A stretch of DNA of 64,000 nucleotides from Planctomycetota bacterium (GCA_023417655.1 JAEZFD010000058.1:62001-126000); one strand, 5' to 3'. Counted from the first letter of the stretch, positions 1 to 9,598 are shown. Notes: generated by a model not told the origin, from the sequence alone. A program made the numbers and translations.

Positions 1-543
1 GCCTGGAACCAGAAGGGGGGCCCTCACGTCTGGAATTTCACTCAGCCGATTCCGCTGTCTGCCCGACGTGATGTCGTGGTCTTCCAGACAGAGCCGCTCG
101 AAGAAGATCTGGAAGTCACCGGCGAGATCGAGGTCAAACTGCATGCCTCCACTTCAGCAGTGGACACCGACTTCACTGCCAAGCTGATTGATGTCTATCC
201 TCCGAGTGCTGACTTCCCCGGCGGCTTCGATCTGAATATCGGAGACGGCATTCAGCGCGGGCGATTCCGGGAATCATTGAAAGCAGAGAAACTGCTGACT
301 CCCGGCGAGGCTTATGAGTTCACCATTAAACTCTATCCGACGTCCAATGTCTTTAAGAAAGGGCATCGGATCCGCATCGATATCTCCAGTTCAAACTTTC
401 CTCGGTTTGACGTGAACCCGAATACAGGTGAGCCGTTGAATCGCCATCGGATGCAGAAGATTGCTGATCAGACGATCTGGCATGATTCGGTCCGACCCAG
501 CCATGTGGTCCTTCCCGTCATTCCGGCATCACAGCCGCGCTGA
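1..543 (+). CDS. CocE/NonD family hydrolase, C-terminal part (cut by window edge)
   Basis: The reading frame is open from base 1, so only the last 180 residues are present. They match the C-terminal jelly-roll (PepX_C-like) domain of CocE/X-Pro dipeptidyl-peptidase type alpha/beta hydrolases: a VVFQTEPLEEDLEVTG strand pair, TDFTAKLIDVYPP, the GRFRES turn, KLYPTSNVFKKGHRIRIDI and SSSNFPRFDVNPNTGEP. The catalytic Ser-Asp-His domain lies upstream of the window. Family members hydrolyse esters or peptides and are often exported in planctomycetes. The substrate cannot be told from this piece. The next gene follows on the same strand after about 56 bases. Confidence 0.85.
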   Translation, partial: AWNQKGGPHVWNFTQPIPLSARRDVVVFQTEPLEEDLEVTGEIEVKLHASTSAVDTDFTAKLIDVYPPSADFPGGFDLNIGDGIQRGRFRESLKAEKLLTPGEAYEFTIKLYPTSNVFKKGHRIRIDISSSNFPRFDVNPNTGEPLNRHRMQKIADQTIWHDSVRPSHVVLPVIPASQPR

Positions 544-599
544 GCGCGGCCTCCCGGTGACCTCTTTCCTTCCTCAGACAGGCCTTGCAGGAGCTTCAA

Positions 600-2735
600 T
601 TGCTGAACATCTTCAAATGGACTCGCGGTGCCCCGTTGCTGATGCTGTCATTGATGGCCTTGCCCGGAACCGCTGATGCTGAATTTCAGGCGGGGGCTGC
701 TGTCGTCGACGTGACCCCTGACCAGTTACCGGTCATTGTGAACGGCAGCATGACGAGCCGGTCCGTCAGTGTGATCAATACCCGCCTGAACGCCCGAGCG
801 ATCGCATTGAGTGACGGAAAGGAGCAGCTTGCGATCGTCGTTGTGGACAGCTGCATGATGCCGCGCCAGCTGCTGGATGAGGCGAAGAAGCTCGCTTCCG
901 ATGTGACGGGGATTCCTGCGAATCGCATTCTAATTTCCGCGACGCATGCCCATTCGGCAGCCTCATCAATGGGATGTCTGGGAACGGATGCCGACCCGAA
1001 TTATGTCCCCTTTCTCCGCGCGAAGTTGATTGAAGCGGTGAAGGCGGCGAAAGCGAATCTGGAACCCGCAAAGATCGGTTTCGGCGTCGCCAAAGCTCCG
1101 ACATACACCTCTCCCCGTCGCTGGATTCTCCGCCCGGATCGCATTGCCACCGACCCGTTTGGAAATCCAACGGTTCGGGCCAACATGCACGTCGCTCGCA
1201 ATCTCGATGATGTCGTCGGCGAAGCCGGTCCTGAGGACCCGGATCTGAGTCTGATCGCTATTCAAAGCAAGGCTGGTCGCCCGCTGGCTGTGCTGGCGAA
1301 CTTCTCGATGCACTATTTCGGCGATCGCGATATCAGTGCCGATTACTTTGGTCTGTTTTCAGACGGTCTGAAGGCGAAGCTCGCTCCGGAGAAATCGGAG
1401 AACGGAAAAGAATTCGTCGGCATCATGTCACATGGCTGCAGCGGTGACATCTACCGGCTGAACTACCTGAACCCTGAAGCCCCGGAGAACAAGATCAAGA
1501 TCAACGAGTTTGCCGACGGGCTTCGTGATCTCGCGCTGGAGGCCTACAAGAAAATCCAGTTTAAGGATGACGTTGATGTCAAAATGGCCGAGGTTCGCGT
1601 CCCGCTGAAGTATCGCGTGCCAAACAAAGAACGTCTGGAATGGTCGAAGAAAATCGTCGCCGAAATGGGTGACCGTCTGCCGAAGACGCGCGAAGAGATC
1701 TACGCCCGGGAACAGGTGTTCCTCGATGAATGGCAGTCGACTGAGGCGGTGGTTCAGGCGATCAGAGTTGGTGACATTGCGATCGCGACGACACCGAACG
1801 AGACCTATGCCATCACCGGCCTGAAGATCAAGCGACAGAGTCCGCTGGCGAACACCATGGTGATTGAACTCGCCAACGGCGGAGATGGATACATTCCGCC
1901 GCCGGAACAGCATCTCCTCGGTGGCTATAACACCTGGCCTGCCCGGTCGGCTGGACTTGAGGTTCAGGCCGAACCCAAGATCGCTGCGGCTGCCCTTCAC
2001 CTGCTTGAACTGGTGTCCGGCCAATCAAGACTGCCAATGCAGTCGAGCGAGGGGCCTGCAGCAACCGCTCTGAAGAATCTGAAGCCCGATGCCTGGTATC
2101 GTCTCGATGAAATGGCTGGCCCTCGCGCAGCTGATGCTTCAGGAAATGGCCGCGATGGAATCTTCGAACCGCATGTCGCCTACTATCTGGAAGGTCCCCG
2201 TTCGGATGTCTTCGCCGCTGCAGGGGAGACGAACCGTGCGATTCACAGCACCGGCGAGCGTCTGCGTTCTGTGGTGCCGGGGATCGGGGACACCTATTCA
2301 GTCTCAATGTGGATCTGGAACGGGATGCCAGTCGAAGCTCGCGATGTGACCGGGTGGTTCTTTTCTCGCGGCCGGGATCAGACGCTCGATTCGTACGGCG
2401 ATCATCTCGGTGTGGGCGGCAAGAGTGGCGATACCGGGAAGTTGATTTTCCAGCACGGTGATCAGGTGACGGGTGGAAAGACAGCACTCGAACGCTGGAC
2501 TTGGAATCACGTCCTGCTCGTCCGACAGGGAAATCAGGTGAAGGTCTACCTCAACGGCAATGCTGAACCTGAGATCGACATCGTCGCCCCGTTCAAAGCA
2601 GGGGCTGATCTGGAGACCCTGTTCTTTGGCGGCCGCTGCGACAATGCGGCGAGCTGGGAAGGGCGACTGGACGAAGTTGCCATCTTCAAGCGAGCACTGA
2701 CGCCAGCAGATCTGCCAGCTCTCGCTCAGCCTTGA
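600..2735 (+). CDS. Neutral ceramidase-like secreted enzyme with C-terminal LamG-like domain
   Basis: About 711 residues. A hydrophobic signal segment (LLMLSLMALPGTADA) is followed by a neutral/alkaline non-lysosomal ceramidase N-terminal-type domain: AAVVDVTPDQLPV, SATHAHSAASSMG, NFSMHYFGDRDISADYFG and SHGCSGDIYRLNY, the last three carrying likely zinc-site His residues. Residues from about 495 look like a concanavalin/LamG fold (YRLDEMAGPRAADASGNGRDG, then WNHVLLVRQGNQVKVYLNG and FGGRCDNAASWEGRLDEVAIF). Start chosen at TTG 600 because AGGAG lies six bases before it; an in-frame TTG at 585 has no such site. True ceramidase activity is unproven; planctomycetes carry many relatives of unknown substrate. 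Confidence 0.8.
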   Translation: MLNIFKWTRGAPLLMLSLMALPGTADAEFQAGAAVVDVTPDQLPVIVNGSMTSRSVSVINTRLNARAIALSDGKEQLAIVVVDSCMMPRQLLDEAKKLASDVTGIPANRILISATHAHSAASSMGCLGTDADPNYVPFLRAKLIEAVKAAKANLEPAKIGFGVAKAPTYTSPRRWILRPDRIATDPFGNPTVRANMHVARNLDDVVGEAGPEDPDLSLIAIQSKAGRPLAVLANFSMHYFGDRDISADYFGLFSDGLKAKLAPEKSENGKEFVGIMSHGCSGDIYRLNYLNPEAPENKIKINEFADGLRDLALEAYKKIQFKDDVDVKMAEVRVPLKYRVPNKERLEWSKKIVAEMGDRLPKTREEIYAREQVFLDEWQSTEAVVQAIRVGDIAIATTPNETYAITGLKIKRQSPLANTMVIELANGGDGYIPPPEQHLLGGYNTWPARSAGLEVQAEPKIAAAALHLLELVSGQSRLPMQSSEGPAATALKNLKPDAWYRLDEMAGPRAADASGNGRDGIFEPHVAYYLEGPRSDVFAAAGETNRAIHSTGERLRSVVPGIGDTYSVSMWIWNGMPVEARDVTGWFFSRGRDQTLDSYGDHLGVGGKSGDTGKLIFQHGDQVTGGKTALERWTWNHVLLVRQGNQVKVYLNGNAEPEIDIVAPFKAGADLETLFFGGRCDNAASWEGRLDEVAIFKRALTPADLPALAQP

Positions 2736-2826
2736 TGAGGTGCGTTAGCTGCTTAACGCCAACGGGATCGACTGTCTTGCAGGCGGTCCCGTTGATCCCT
2801 GATGAGAATGAAGACGACAGAAAACG

Positions 2827-2862
2827 AGACGGCGGTCAGGAACGAAATCCTGACCGCCGTCT
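2827..2862. terminator. Perfect 15-bp stem hairpin between convergent genes
   Basis: AGACGGCGGTCAGGA at 2827-2841 and its exact complement at 2848-2862 enclose a six-base loop. On the minus strand the stem is followed by CGTTTTC, on the plus strand by ATGTTTC, so termination of the minus-strand radical SAM gene is the better-supported role. It lies between two converging genes and may serve both. Confidence 0.7.
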
Positions 2863-2887
2863 ATGTTTCGGTGTTACTTGAAGTTGG

Positions 2888-4192
2888 CTATGTGTAGCGA
2901 ACTTCGCGGTACTGTTCTTCGAAGTATTCCGTCAGCAGGCTGTCGACCTGCAACAGTCCCTTGCGGGTGACGGTGACATCGTCTCCTTTGATCTCCAGAT
3001 ATCCTGCGTTCTGTTGATTCGACAGGGCTTCTGAGAATTCAATGAGCGGGTCTTTCCCGAACTTCTCCCGGAAGGCGGCGGCGTTGAGATAACCTTCCTT
3101 CATCTGAAGCACCCATTCGCGAATGAATCGCTGATGAGGCGTCGGTGTCATGGCTCGCTTCACCGGCAGTTCGCCTGAGTTCACGGTGTCCATGTACTTT
3201 TCGAGTTCATCCTGATTCTGGTAGTGAACTCCCTGCAGATGCCCGAAGGATGAAACTCCGACAGCGAGGATGTCACTGCCACGGAAGAGATTGTCCCGGT
3301 AATAGAACTTGTCGGTCTGGCGGTTGCGAACGACCTCGTTTCCGCTGGAGACCTCGTAACCGGCTTCTTTGAACCGGTTGAATGCTTCGTTCGCCCAGCG
3401 ACGTTTTGTCGGCCAGTCGGCGACCGGAGCTTCGATTCCTTCGGTCAGCATCTCCTTGGAGATGACTGTGTTCCACGGGAGTTCCATCTGATAGACGGTC
3501 AGGTTGTCCGGATTCATGGCGAGTGCGCGTTCGACGCACTGATGCCAGTTTTCATTGGTCTCCCCGACCATTCCGGCGATCAGGTCGATGTTCACCTGCG
3601 GGAAGCCGACCTGCTGAATCCAGCCATAGGCCTTGTCGATCTCAGGCGACAGGTGAGCCCGACCATTTTCCTTCAGGATTTCATCGTTGAAGTTTTCGAC
3701 TCCGAGCGAAATTCGGGTGATGCCGATGTCCTTCAGAGTCTGAACTTTTTCAAGGCTCAGCGTGCCGGGCTCGCATTCAAACGTGACTTCCTTGGCGTTG
3801 TCCCAGGAGACCGATTCACTCAGCCGGTCGCGGAGTGTCCGCAATTGTCGGGCACTCAGATAAGAAGGTGTTCCGCCGCCGAAGTAGACGAATTCGAGTT
3901 CGCGATCTGCCAGGGCAGTGCGGTCCTTCAGCAGTTGCACTTCACGGTCGAGTGTGTCGACGTAACGTTTGATCGTGTCGGCGTTCTGCTGCACATAGAC
4001 TCGAAAATAGCAGAACTTGCAGCGTTTCCGGCAGAATGGAATGTGCAGGTACATCCCCAAGGGAACGCGTTTGTCAGCGGGGGCATCGAGGGCGGTGAAG
4101 AACTCAGGGACGAGGTCTCGCTTCCACTGGGAGAATGGCGGGTAATTCGAAATGAAATAGCTGCCAATCTCCGTCTTTGTCTCCGTAGCCAT
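2888..4192 (-). CDS. Radical SAM protein of the coproporphyrinogen III oxidase (HemN/HemW) family
   Basis: 434 residues from ATG 4192, which has GGA eight bases upstream; an in-frame TTG lies at 4198. The radical SAM cluster motif CxxxCxxC is present in IPFCRKRCKFCYFRVY near residue 55, followed by YFGGGTPSYLS, FECEPGTLS, ISLGVENFNDEIL and IDLIAGMVGE, all typical of the HemN/HemW group. The C-terminal HemN-type domain is present (GVSSFGHLQG, then REKFGKDPLIEF). The variant CYFRVY after the third cysteine differs from textbook HemN (GCNK) and HemW (DFNS), so the substrate could be porphyrinogen or something else. No haem gene is adjacent. Confidence 0.8.
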   Translation of the reverse strand: MATETKTEIGSYFISNYPPFSQWKRDLVPEFFTALDAPADKRVPLGMYLHIPFCRKRCKFCYFRVYVQQNADTIKRYVDTLDREVQLLKDRTALADRELEFVYFGGGTPSYLSARQLRTLRDRLSESVSWDNAKEVTFECEPGTLSLEKVQTLKDIGITRISLGVENFNDEILKENGRAHLSPEIDKAYGWIQQVGFPQVNIDLIAGMVGETNENWHQCVERALAMNPDNLTVYQMELPWNTVISKEMLTEGIEAPVADWPTKRRWANEAFNRFKEAGYEVSSGNEVVRNRQTDKFYYRDNLFRGSDILAVGVSSFGHLQGVHYQNQDELEKYMDTVNSGELPVKRAMTPTPHQRFIREWVLQMKEGYLNAAAFREKFGKDPLIEFSEALSNQQNAGYLEIKGDDVTVTRKGLLQVDSLLTEYFEEQYREVRYT

Positions 4193-4469
4193 GAGCAATT
4201 TCCGAAAGCAGGGCAGGTGTCAATTGACGAGCACCGAGTCTGCATCAGGCGGGAACAGACTTGAACTCTGTCGTGTGCAGCGGCAGCGTGAATGCTCGCC
4301 GGGATGTCCTTGTCGCGGCAATGAGGCACGACCTTCGATCCATCTGATTATCGTCATCAGAGCTGCAACTGGCTACCGAACTTCCTAGGGAAATCAGCCA
4401 GAACACGGGCTTTTGCCGCCAATTCTGAGATTTGCAGCAGGGGTTTTCCCGGCAGACAGCGTCTGGCTG

Positions 4470-5360
4470 CTACCGAACTCGACTTGCGGGGTCGGACAAC
4501 TCCCGTAGATACCGATTGAGCGCGTCCTGCCAGTGAGGAATAATTTGCCCTGTCACGCTCTGAATTTTGGTGCAATCCAGAACACTGTACGCCGGTCGTT
4601 TTGCCGGAGTTGGGTATTCGCTGGACGGGATCGGGTGGACAACGGTCGTTCGTCCTGACTGCTTCACGGCTTCACGTGCGACTTCGAACCACGTTGTCGC
4701 GCCATGATTTGTGAGATGATAGGTGCCAAACTCCTGCGTCCGAATCAGCGCGGCAATTCCTTGTGCGACATCGAACGTGTAGGTCGGTGTGCAGAACTGA
4801 TCATTCACGACACGCAATTCTGGACGTTCGTCCGCCAGTCGGAGAATCGTTTTGACGAAGTTCCCTTTGGAGCGTGTCGCTGCCTGTCCATAGAGGCCGC
4901 AGGTCCGAATCACAAAGTGCCGGTCGCAGATTTCGCGAACATGGTTTTCCCCGGCGAGCTTACTGCTTCCATAGACCCCGAGTGGGGCAGGGGTGTCACT
5001 CTCGAGATAGGGGCTTCGCCGGCCTGTCTCGCCTCCGAAGACGTAATCCGTGCTGACATGCAGAAGCGTCGCCTGGTTCCGTTGACACCACTGCGCCAGG
5101 ATGGCGGGAGCCTCTGCATTGATGGCATAGGCCTTCTCAGGTTCGGTCTCTGCTTTGTCGACGAGATTGTAGGCTGCGGTGTTCAGGACCAGATCGGGAC
5201 GCAGTTCGTCCAGTCGTCGGGCGACCTGCTCGGCGTCGGTCAGTTCCAGATCTGCATGTGTGACCGGAATTGCAGTCGGGAGAACCCGCATCAGGTCGGT
5301 TCCCAACTGTCCGGACGCTCCTATCACCACCATCTGCATGAGATGTCCAGTTTCTGCCAT
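4470..5360 (-). CDS. rfbD: dTDP-4-dehydrorhamnose reductase (RmlD-type SDR)
   Basis: 296 residues. The Rossmann motif GASGQLGTDLMRVLP comes first, then ELTDAEQVARRLDELRPDLV and NTAAYNLVDKAETEPEKAYAINAEA. The catalytic YGSSKLAGE (Tyr-x3-Lys) and the preceding VSTDYVFGG (Ser/Thr) are intact, and DQFCTPTYTFDVAQGI matches RmlD. The enzyme would reduce dTDP-4-dehydro-rhamnose to dTDP-rhamnose with NAD(P)H in the cytosol. The gene stands alone, without rmlA, rmlB or rmlC nearby. ATG 5339 (MQMVVIGASG) is an alternative start with GGA six bases upstream and would be closer to family length; the longer form is kept here. Confidence 0.85.
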   Translation of the reverse strand: MAETGHLMQMVVIGASGQLGTDLMRVLPTAIPVTHADLELTDAEQVARRLDELRPDLVLNTAAYNLVDKAETEPEKAYAINAEAPAILAQWCQRNQATLLHVSTDYVFGGETGRRSPYLESDTPAPLGVYGSSKLAGENHVREICDRHFVIRTCGLYGQAATRSKGNFVKTILRLADERPELRVVNDQFCTPTYTFDVAQGIAALIRTQEFGTYHLTNHGATTWFEVAREAVKQSGRTTVVHPIPSSEYPTPAKRPAYSVLDCTKIQSVTGQIIPHWQDALNRYLRELSDPASRVR

Positions 5361-5885
5361 TCAGTGTCGCCGAGCCGGGGCGACGGGAAGTCTTCCCCGG
5401 GCTTCGTCACCGGGGGCCTCCGGAATTATGGCGAGTGCTTCTTCCCGGCGGCAGTCATTCGCCATGCTGCGGCCTTTTCAAATTGTCGAATTTCCACCAC
5501 TCTGCGCCCTTCCGTCGTGACGAACTTTGTCTGATACGGAAATTTTCGCTCCCTCCCGGGATGGCGGGGGAAGTGACTTTGCACTGATTTGCAGGCGGAG
5601 TGGAAGGGAATTCTCAAGGACAAAATCCATTTGGTCCGCTCCGGGGGTCGCTGCTACACTTTTCTGCGGAAAGGTGAGGCGGAAAAGGTGAGACTGTCCT
5701 CGGCGGATGATCTCACCATCTGGTCAGCGACCGCACTCTGACCGCATCCGGATGAGTCTCGCATTGTCCCGAGATTGATTTCATCAGACACCCCACTAGA
5801 CATACAACGAAAATTTGATCGGTTCTTGCCTCCGTGCAAGCCTCGCTACCGGTGACCGGCCGGTGGACGGTCTCCAAGGAACGTC
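5361..5885. other. Intergenic region between divergent rfbD and cysH; short tandem duplication
   Basis: No convincing gene in 525 bases. A tandem near-duplication GCGGAAAGGTGAG / GCGGAAAAGGTGAG lies at 5666-5692. TACACT at 5655-5660 with a poor -35 (TTGGTC, 18-base spacer) is only a weak promoter candidate for cysH. No riboswitch was recognised. Confidence 0.5.
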
Positions 5886-6677
5886 ATGCCACGCATTACT
5901 CAAGCTGACCTGAATCGGGTCGCCAGGACTTTTGAAGATCGTTCCCCAGAAGACTTGATTCGTTGGGCCCATGAGACCTTCGGGAGCCGACTCGCAGCAA
6001 TCTCGGCGATGCAGCAGTCAGGCAGCATCCTCAGCCACATGATTTCCCGCCTGGAACTCGATGTGCTGATCCTGTTCGTCGATACAGGAGTCATGTTTCA
6101 GGAGACTCTTGATACGAGAGATCGCATCGCAGGAGAGTACGGCGTTCAGATCCGTACGCTTCATCCTGAACTTACCATGGTCGAACAGACCAAGCAGTAC
6201 GGAGTTCTCTACCTGACTCCCGAAGGACAGCAACAATGCTGCCACATGCGGAAAGTGGATCCACTGCTGAGAGTGAAAGGGCAGTATGATGCCCTGATGG
6301 GAAGTCTGCGTCGCGCGGACGGCGGCCGGCGGGGAGATTGCCCGATCCTCGCGATCGATACCGAGATGAATGCGATCCGCATCAATCCGCTGGCGAATTT
6401 CTCAGACGAACAGCTCGAAGAATACTTGAAAACCCATCCGGTCATCGTCAATCCGCTTCATTCACAGGGATTCTCGACGATTGGCTGCAATCGCTGCACG
6501 ACGCCGGTTCTGCCGGGGGAACCGAAGCGGGCTGGCCGCTGGCGCCATCTGGGGCCGTGGTCGATGTATTGCGGGATCAATCCGACCGACGTCGATGACG
6601 GAAGTCAGACCTATGCTGATCTTCCGCAGGATCTGGTTGACCGGATCATGGGACAGAAGACGGACTTCATGATTTGA
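5886..6677 (+). CDS. cysH: Assimilatory APS/PAPS reductase, 4Fe-4S type (CysH)
   Basis: 263 residues from ATG 5886. PP-loop-type start (AHETFGSRLAAISAMQQSG), then ILFVDTGVMFQETLDTRD and EYGVQIRTLHPELTM. The two cysteine pairs that bind the iron-sulfur cluster in APS-type reductases are present: QQCCHMRKVDPL and GCNRCTTPV. Their presence argues for adenylyl-sulfate rather than, or as well as, PAPS as substrate, since PAPS-only enzymes such as E. coli CysH lack them. Product is sulfite for cysteine synthesis in the cytosol. No sulfate adenylyltransferase or sulfite reductase gene is adjacent. Confidence 0.9.
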   Translation: MPRITQADLNRVARTFEDRSPEDLIRWAHETFGSRLAAISAMQQSGSILSHMISRLELDVLILFVDTGVMFQETLDTRDRIAGEYGVQIRTLHPELTMVEQTKQYGVLYLTPEGQQQCCHMRKVDPLLRVKGQYDALMGSLRRADGGRRGDCPILAIDTEMNAIRINPLANFSDEQLEEYLKTHPVIVNPLHSQGFSTIGCNRCTTPVLPGEPKRAGRWRHLGPWSMYCGINPTDVDDGSQTYADLPQDLVDRIMGQKTDFMI

Positions 6678-6830
6678 GATGTCCAGTCGCTCTGCTCTGG
6701 CTTCCTCGCTCTGGCTCGCTGACATTGTGACGGGTCCCTTTTCCGGATCCATTCACCTCCGGCGGCATGATCGCTCTTATAATTCAGTCTGACGTCATCT
6801 GCGTGAGCCTGATTTCTGAGAGGAGTGATG

Positions 6831-8285
6831 ATGCTGTTCCTCAACGGTGAATGGAGACCTGGAGGCGGTCCGAACTTTGAATCCATCAATCCGGCGACGG
6901 GGGAATCGCTCTGGTCGGGACATGCTGCGACCCCGGATGATGTTTCTGCAGTTGTTCAGAGTGCCCGAAAGGCGTTTCCGGGCTGGTGCCGCCTTCCGTT
7001 TGAGCGTCGAGCAGAATTGCTGAGAGCGTTCGGGGATCAACTTCACCAGCATGAGTCCCGGCTCGCAGGGCTGATTTCTGCGGAAGTCGGTAAACCTCTT
7101 TGGGATGCTGCCAGCGAAGTGAAGTCGATGATCGGCAAGATCGATCTGACGCTGGAAGCTTTCAAGTCGCGACGTTCCGACATGGACCTTTCGCTCCCGG
7201 ATGGATCGGCTGGCGTCCGGTTTCGGCCACTCGGTGTTGTGGGTGTCTTCGGTCCCTTCAACTTCCCGGGGCACATTGCGAATGGACAGATTGTTCCTGC
7301 ACTCGCTGCCGGGAACACCGTCGTTTTCAAACCGAGTGAACTGACCCCGCTGGTCGCAGAGGAGACGGTGCGTCTCTGGGAAGCGGCCGGACTTCCACCC
7401 GGGGTGCTGAACCTGATTCAGGGGGGCGGTGAGACAGGTCAGGCTCTAACAGAAAATCGAGACCTGAACGCTCTGCTGTTCACTGGCAGTCTGCGAACGG
7501 GAATCGCGTTGCAGCAAGCTCTTGTCGGGCGCCCGGAAGTCTTGCTCGCACTCGAACTGGGCGGCAACAATCCTTTGGTGGTTCATCGTGTTCAGAACAT
7601 CGAAGCGGCCGTCTATGCAACACTTCAATCCGCGTATCTGACGTCGGGGCAGCGTTGTACCTGTGCCCGACGCCTGATCGTGACGGACGGCAATGAGGGC
7701 TTCTTGAAACAGTTGGAAGCAGAGGTTCGGCGGCTTCGCATTGGCCGGCCGGACTCGGATCCACAGCCCTTCCTGGGACCCCTGATTCAACCTGCTGCTG
7801 TCGACAAAGTCTTGCAGGAACAGGAGCATTTGATTGACGCAGGGGCGGTTGCGATTGTCCCGTCAGCTCGATCCCCGCTGGGGCCTTCGTACGTCACCCC
7901 GGGACTGATTGATGTGACCAACTGTACTGAAACACGGGATGAAGAGGTCTTTGGTCCTTTCCTCCAGGTTGTGCGTGTCAGGACCCTCTCAGAGGCCATC
8001 GATCATGCCAATCGGACTCGGTATGGACTCGTTGCTGGCATTCTCACTGACAACAGAGAAGACTATCTTCTGTTCTCCGATCAGGTTCGCGCAGGGCTGA
8101 TCAATTGGAATCGTCCAACGACCGGCGCGAGTGGGAAACTCCCCTTCGGCGGCCGCGGCCTCAGCGGAAATCATCGTCCAGCAGGCTATTGGATGGTGGA
8201 TTCGTGTAACGAGCCGGTGGCCGTCCTTGAGTCCCCTGCTTTGAAACTTCCTGAAACCCTGACCCCCGGGATTTTGCAATCGTGA
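6831..8285 (+). CDS. astD: Succinylglutamate-semialdehyde dehydrogenase (AstD)
   Basis: 484 residues. Full aldehyde dehydrogenase: PFNFPGHIANGQIVPALAAG, VFKPSELTPLVAE, GGGETGQALTENRDLNALLF, LALELGGNNPLVV with the general-base Glu, SGQRCTCARRLIV with the catalytic Cys, EVFGPFLQVVRV, and NWNRPTTGASGKLPFGG. The last motif and the family order fit AstD, which oxidises N-succinylglutamate semialdehyde to N-succinylglutamate. Start set at ATG 6831, five bases after AGGAG (6821-6825); ATG 6828 and GTG 6825 are also in frame. The stop overlaps the start of astB by four bases, so the two are translationally coupled. astA, astC and astE are not nearby. Confidence 0.88.
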   Translation: MLFLNGEWRPGGGPNFESINPATGESLWSGHAATPDDVSAVVQSARKAFPGWCRLPFERRAELLRAFGDQLHQHESRLAGLISAEVGKPLWDAASEVKSMIGKIDLTLEAFKSRRSDMDLSLPDGSAGVRFRPLGVVGVFGPFNFPGHIANGQIVPALAAGNTVVFKPSELTPLVAEETVRLWEAAGLPPGVLNLIQGGGETGQALTENRDLNALLFTGSLRTGIALQQALVGRPEVLLALELGGNNPLVVHRVQNIEAAVYATLQSAYLTSGQRCTCARRLIVTDGNEGFLKQLEAEVRRLRIGRPDSDPQPFLGPLIQPAAVDKVLQEQEHLIDAGAVAIVPSARSPLGPSYVTPGLIDVTNCTETRDEEVFGPFLQVVRVRTLSEAIDHANRTRYGLVAGILTDNREDYLLFSDQVRAGLINWNRPTTGASGKLPFGGRGLSGNHRPAGYWMVDSCNEPVAVLESPALKLPETLTPGILQS

Positions 8286-9598
8286 TCGTCCACGAAGTGA
8301 ACTTTGACGGCATCATTGGTCCAACTCATCATTATGGAGGGCTGGCCGCAGGGAATCTGGCCTCGCAGAAGAATCGTCGTCGCGTCTCACGTCCGCGCGA
8401 AGCTGCTCTGCAGGGGCTCGCCAAAATGAAACGCCTGCTCGATCTGGGTCTGAAGCAGGCAGTGATCCCCCCTTTGCTGCGACCGAACTTCGCTCTCCTG
8501 CGCAGCGATGGACTGACCGGGACCGATCAGGAAATCATCGCGACGGCCGCCGTCGAACGGAGTGACTTGCTGTCAATTGCATACAACGCGGCCTCGATGT
8601 GGGCTGCCAATGCGGCGACAGTCTCTCCCAGTCGAGATACAGCCGATGGACGCGTTCATATTACCCCTGCGAATCTGATCAGCACGCCGCATCGGGCACA
8701 GGATGCGGAAGAAACCGCCGTCATGCTGCGAGCCATTTTCCCGGACCGATCCCGATTCATCATCGATGATCCGCTTCCGCGACACCGCTTGCTGGCGGAT
8801 GAAGGAGCGGCGAATCAAATGCGGCTGTGCCCGTCGCATTCAGACCCCGGTGTTGAAGTGTTCGTCTATGGGCGTGACGGAGAGAATCTGGACGCTCCCA
8901 CGCCCCGGAAGTACTTCGCCCGACAGTCACTGCAGGCAAGCGAACGGGTGGCCGCTCTCCACAAGTTGCCGAAAGCTCGACAGATCTTTGTGCAGCAGAA
9001 CCCTGATGCCATTGATGCAGGTGTTTTTCATAACGATGTGATCGCGGTTGCCAACGAGAACCTGCTGATCTGCCATGAGCAGGCATTCGTCAATCAACGG
9101 GCGGCGCTGCAGAAAATTCGCGCGGCGATGATCGGTGAAGTCATTGTGGAGGTCACCAGCGCTGAACTGACTCTTGCAGAGGCGGTGCAGACCTATCTGT
9201 TCAACAGCCAGATTCTGACTCTCCCTGAAGGGGGAATGCTGCTCCTCTGTCCTGCGGAGTGTGAACACCATCCCCGAGCTCGGGCGGTTATTGACCGCAT
9301 TCTGGCTTCAGCCAATCCCGTGACCCAGGTGGAGTACATCGACGTTTCACAAAGCATGCGAAATGGCGGAGGCCCGGCCTGTCTGCGTCTGCGTGTTCCA
9401 CTGACTGAAGTGGAATTGTCGAGCCTCGGCGGCAACGTGCTTTTGAGTGAATCTCTCTACGATCAGCTCTGCGACTGGGTGCGACGTCATTACCGCGAAG
9501 AACTTGCCGTCACCGACCTCGCCGACCCGCACCTGATTGACGAAGTGAGAGATGCTCTGACCGAACTGAGTTCCCTGCTGCAGCTGCCGGTGTTTTAA
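8282..9598 (+). CDS. astB: N-succinylarginine dihydrolase (AstB)
   Basis: 438 residues from GTG 8282, within the four-base overlap GTGA with astD. Typical AstB opening VNFDGIIGPTHHYGGLA (GPTHxYxGL). Residues matching the catalytic Cys-His-Glu triad are visible: LLADEGAANQMRL, VFHNDVIAVANENLL and GGGPACLRLRVPL. The enzyme splits N2-succinylarginine into N2-succinylornithine, ammonia and CO2 in arginine catabolism. Together with astD this covers two of the five AST steps; the acyltransferase, transaminase and deacylase must lie elsewhere or be missing. Confidence 0.92.
   Translation: MIVHEVNFDGIIGPTHHYGGLAAGNLASQKNRRRVSRPREAALQGLAKMKRLLDLGLKQAVIPPLLRPNFALLRSDGLTGTDQEIIATAAVERSDLLSIAYNAASMWAANAATVSPSRDTADGRVHITPANLISTPHRAQDAEETAVMLRAIFPDRSRFIIDDPLPRHRLLADEGAANQMRLCPSHSDPGVEVFVYGRDGENLDAPTPRKYFARQSLQASERVAALHKLPKARQIFVQQNPDAIDAGVFHNDVIAVANENLLICHEQAFVNQRAALQKIRAAMIGEVIVEVTSAELTLAEAVQTYLFNSQILTLPEGGMLLLCPAECEHHPRARAVIDRILASANPVTQVEYIDVSQSMRNGGGPACLRLRVPLTEVELSSLGGNVLLSESLYDQLCDWVRRHYREELAVTDLADPHLIDEVRDALTELSSLLQLPVF

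Noticed and set aside
2760..2794. CAACGGGA / TCCCGTTG pairing after the ceramidase-like gene as a terminator
   Set aside because: Loop of about 19 bases and no T-run; the perfect hairpin at 2827-2862 is a better candidate.
5655..5660. TACACT as a promoter for cysH
   Set aside because: The matching -35 (TTGGTC) fits only three of six positions.
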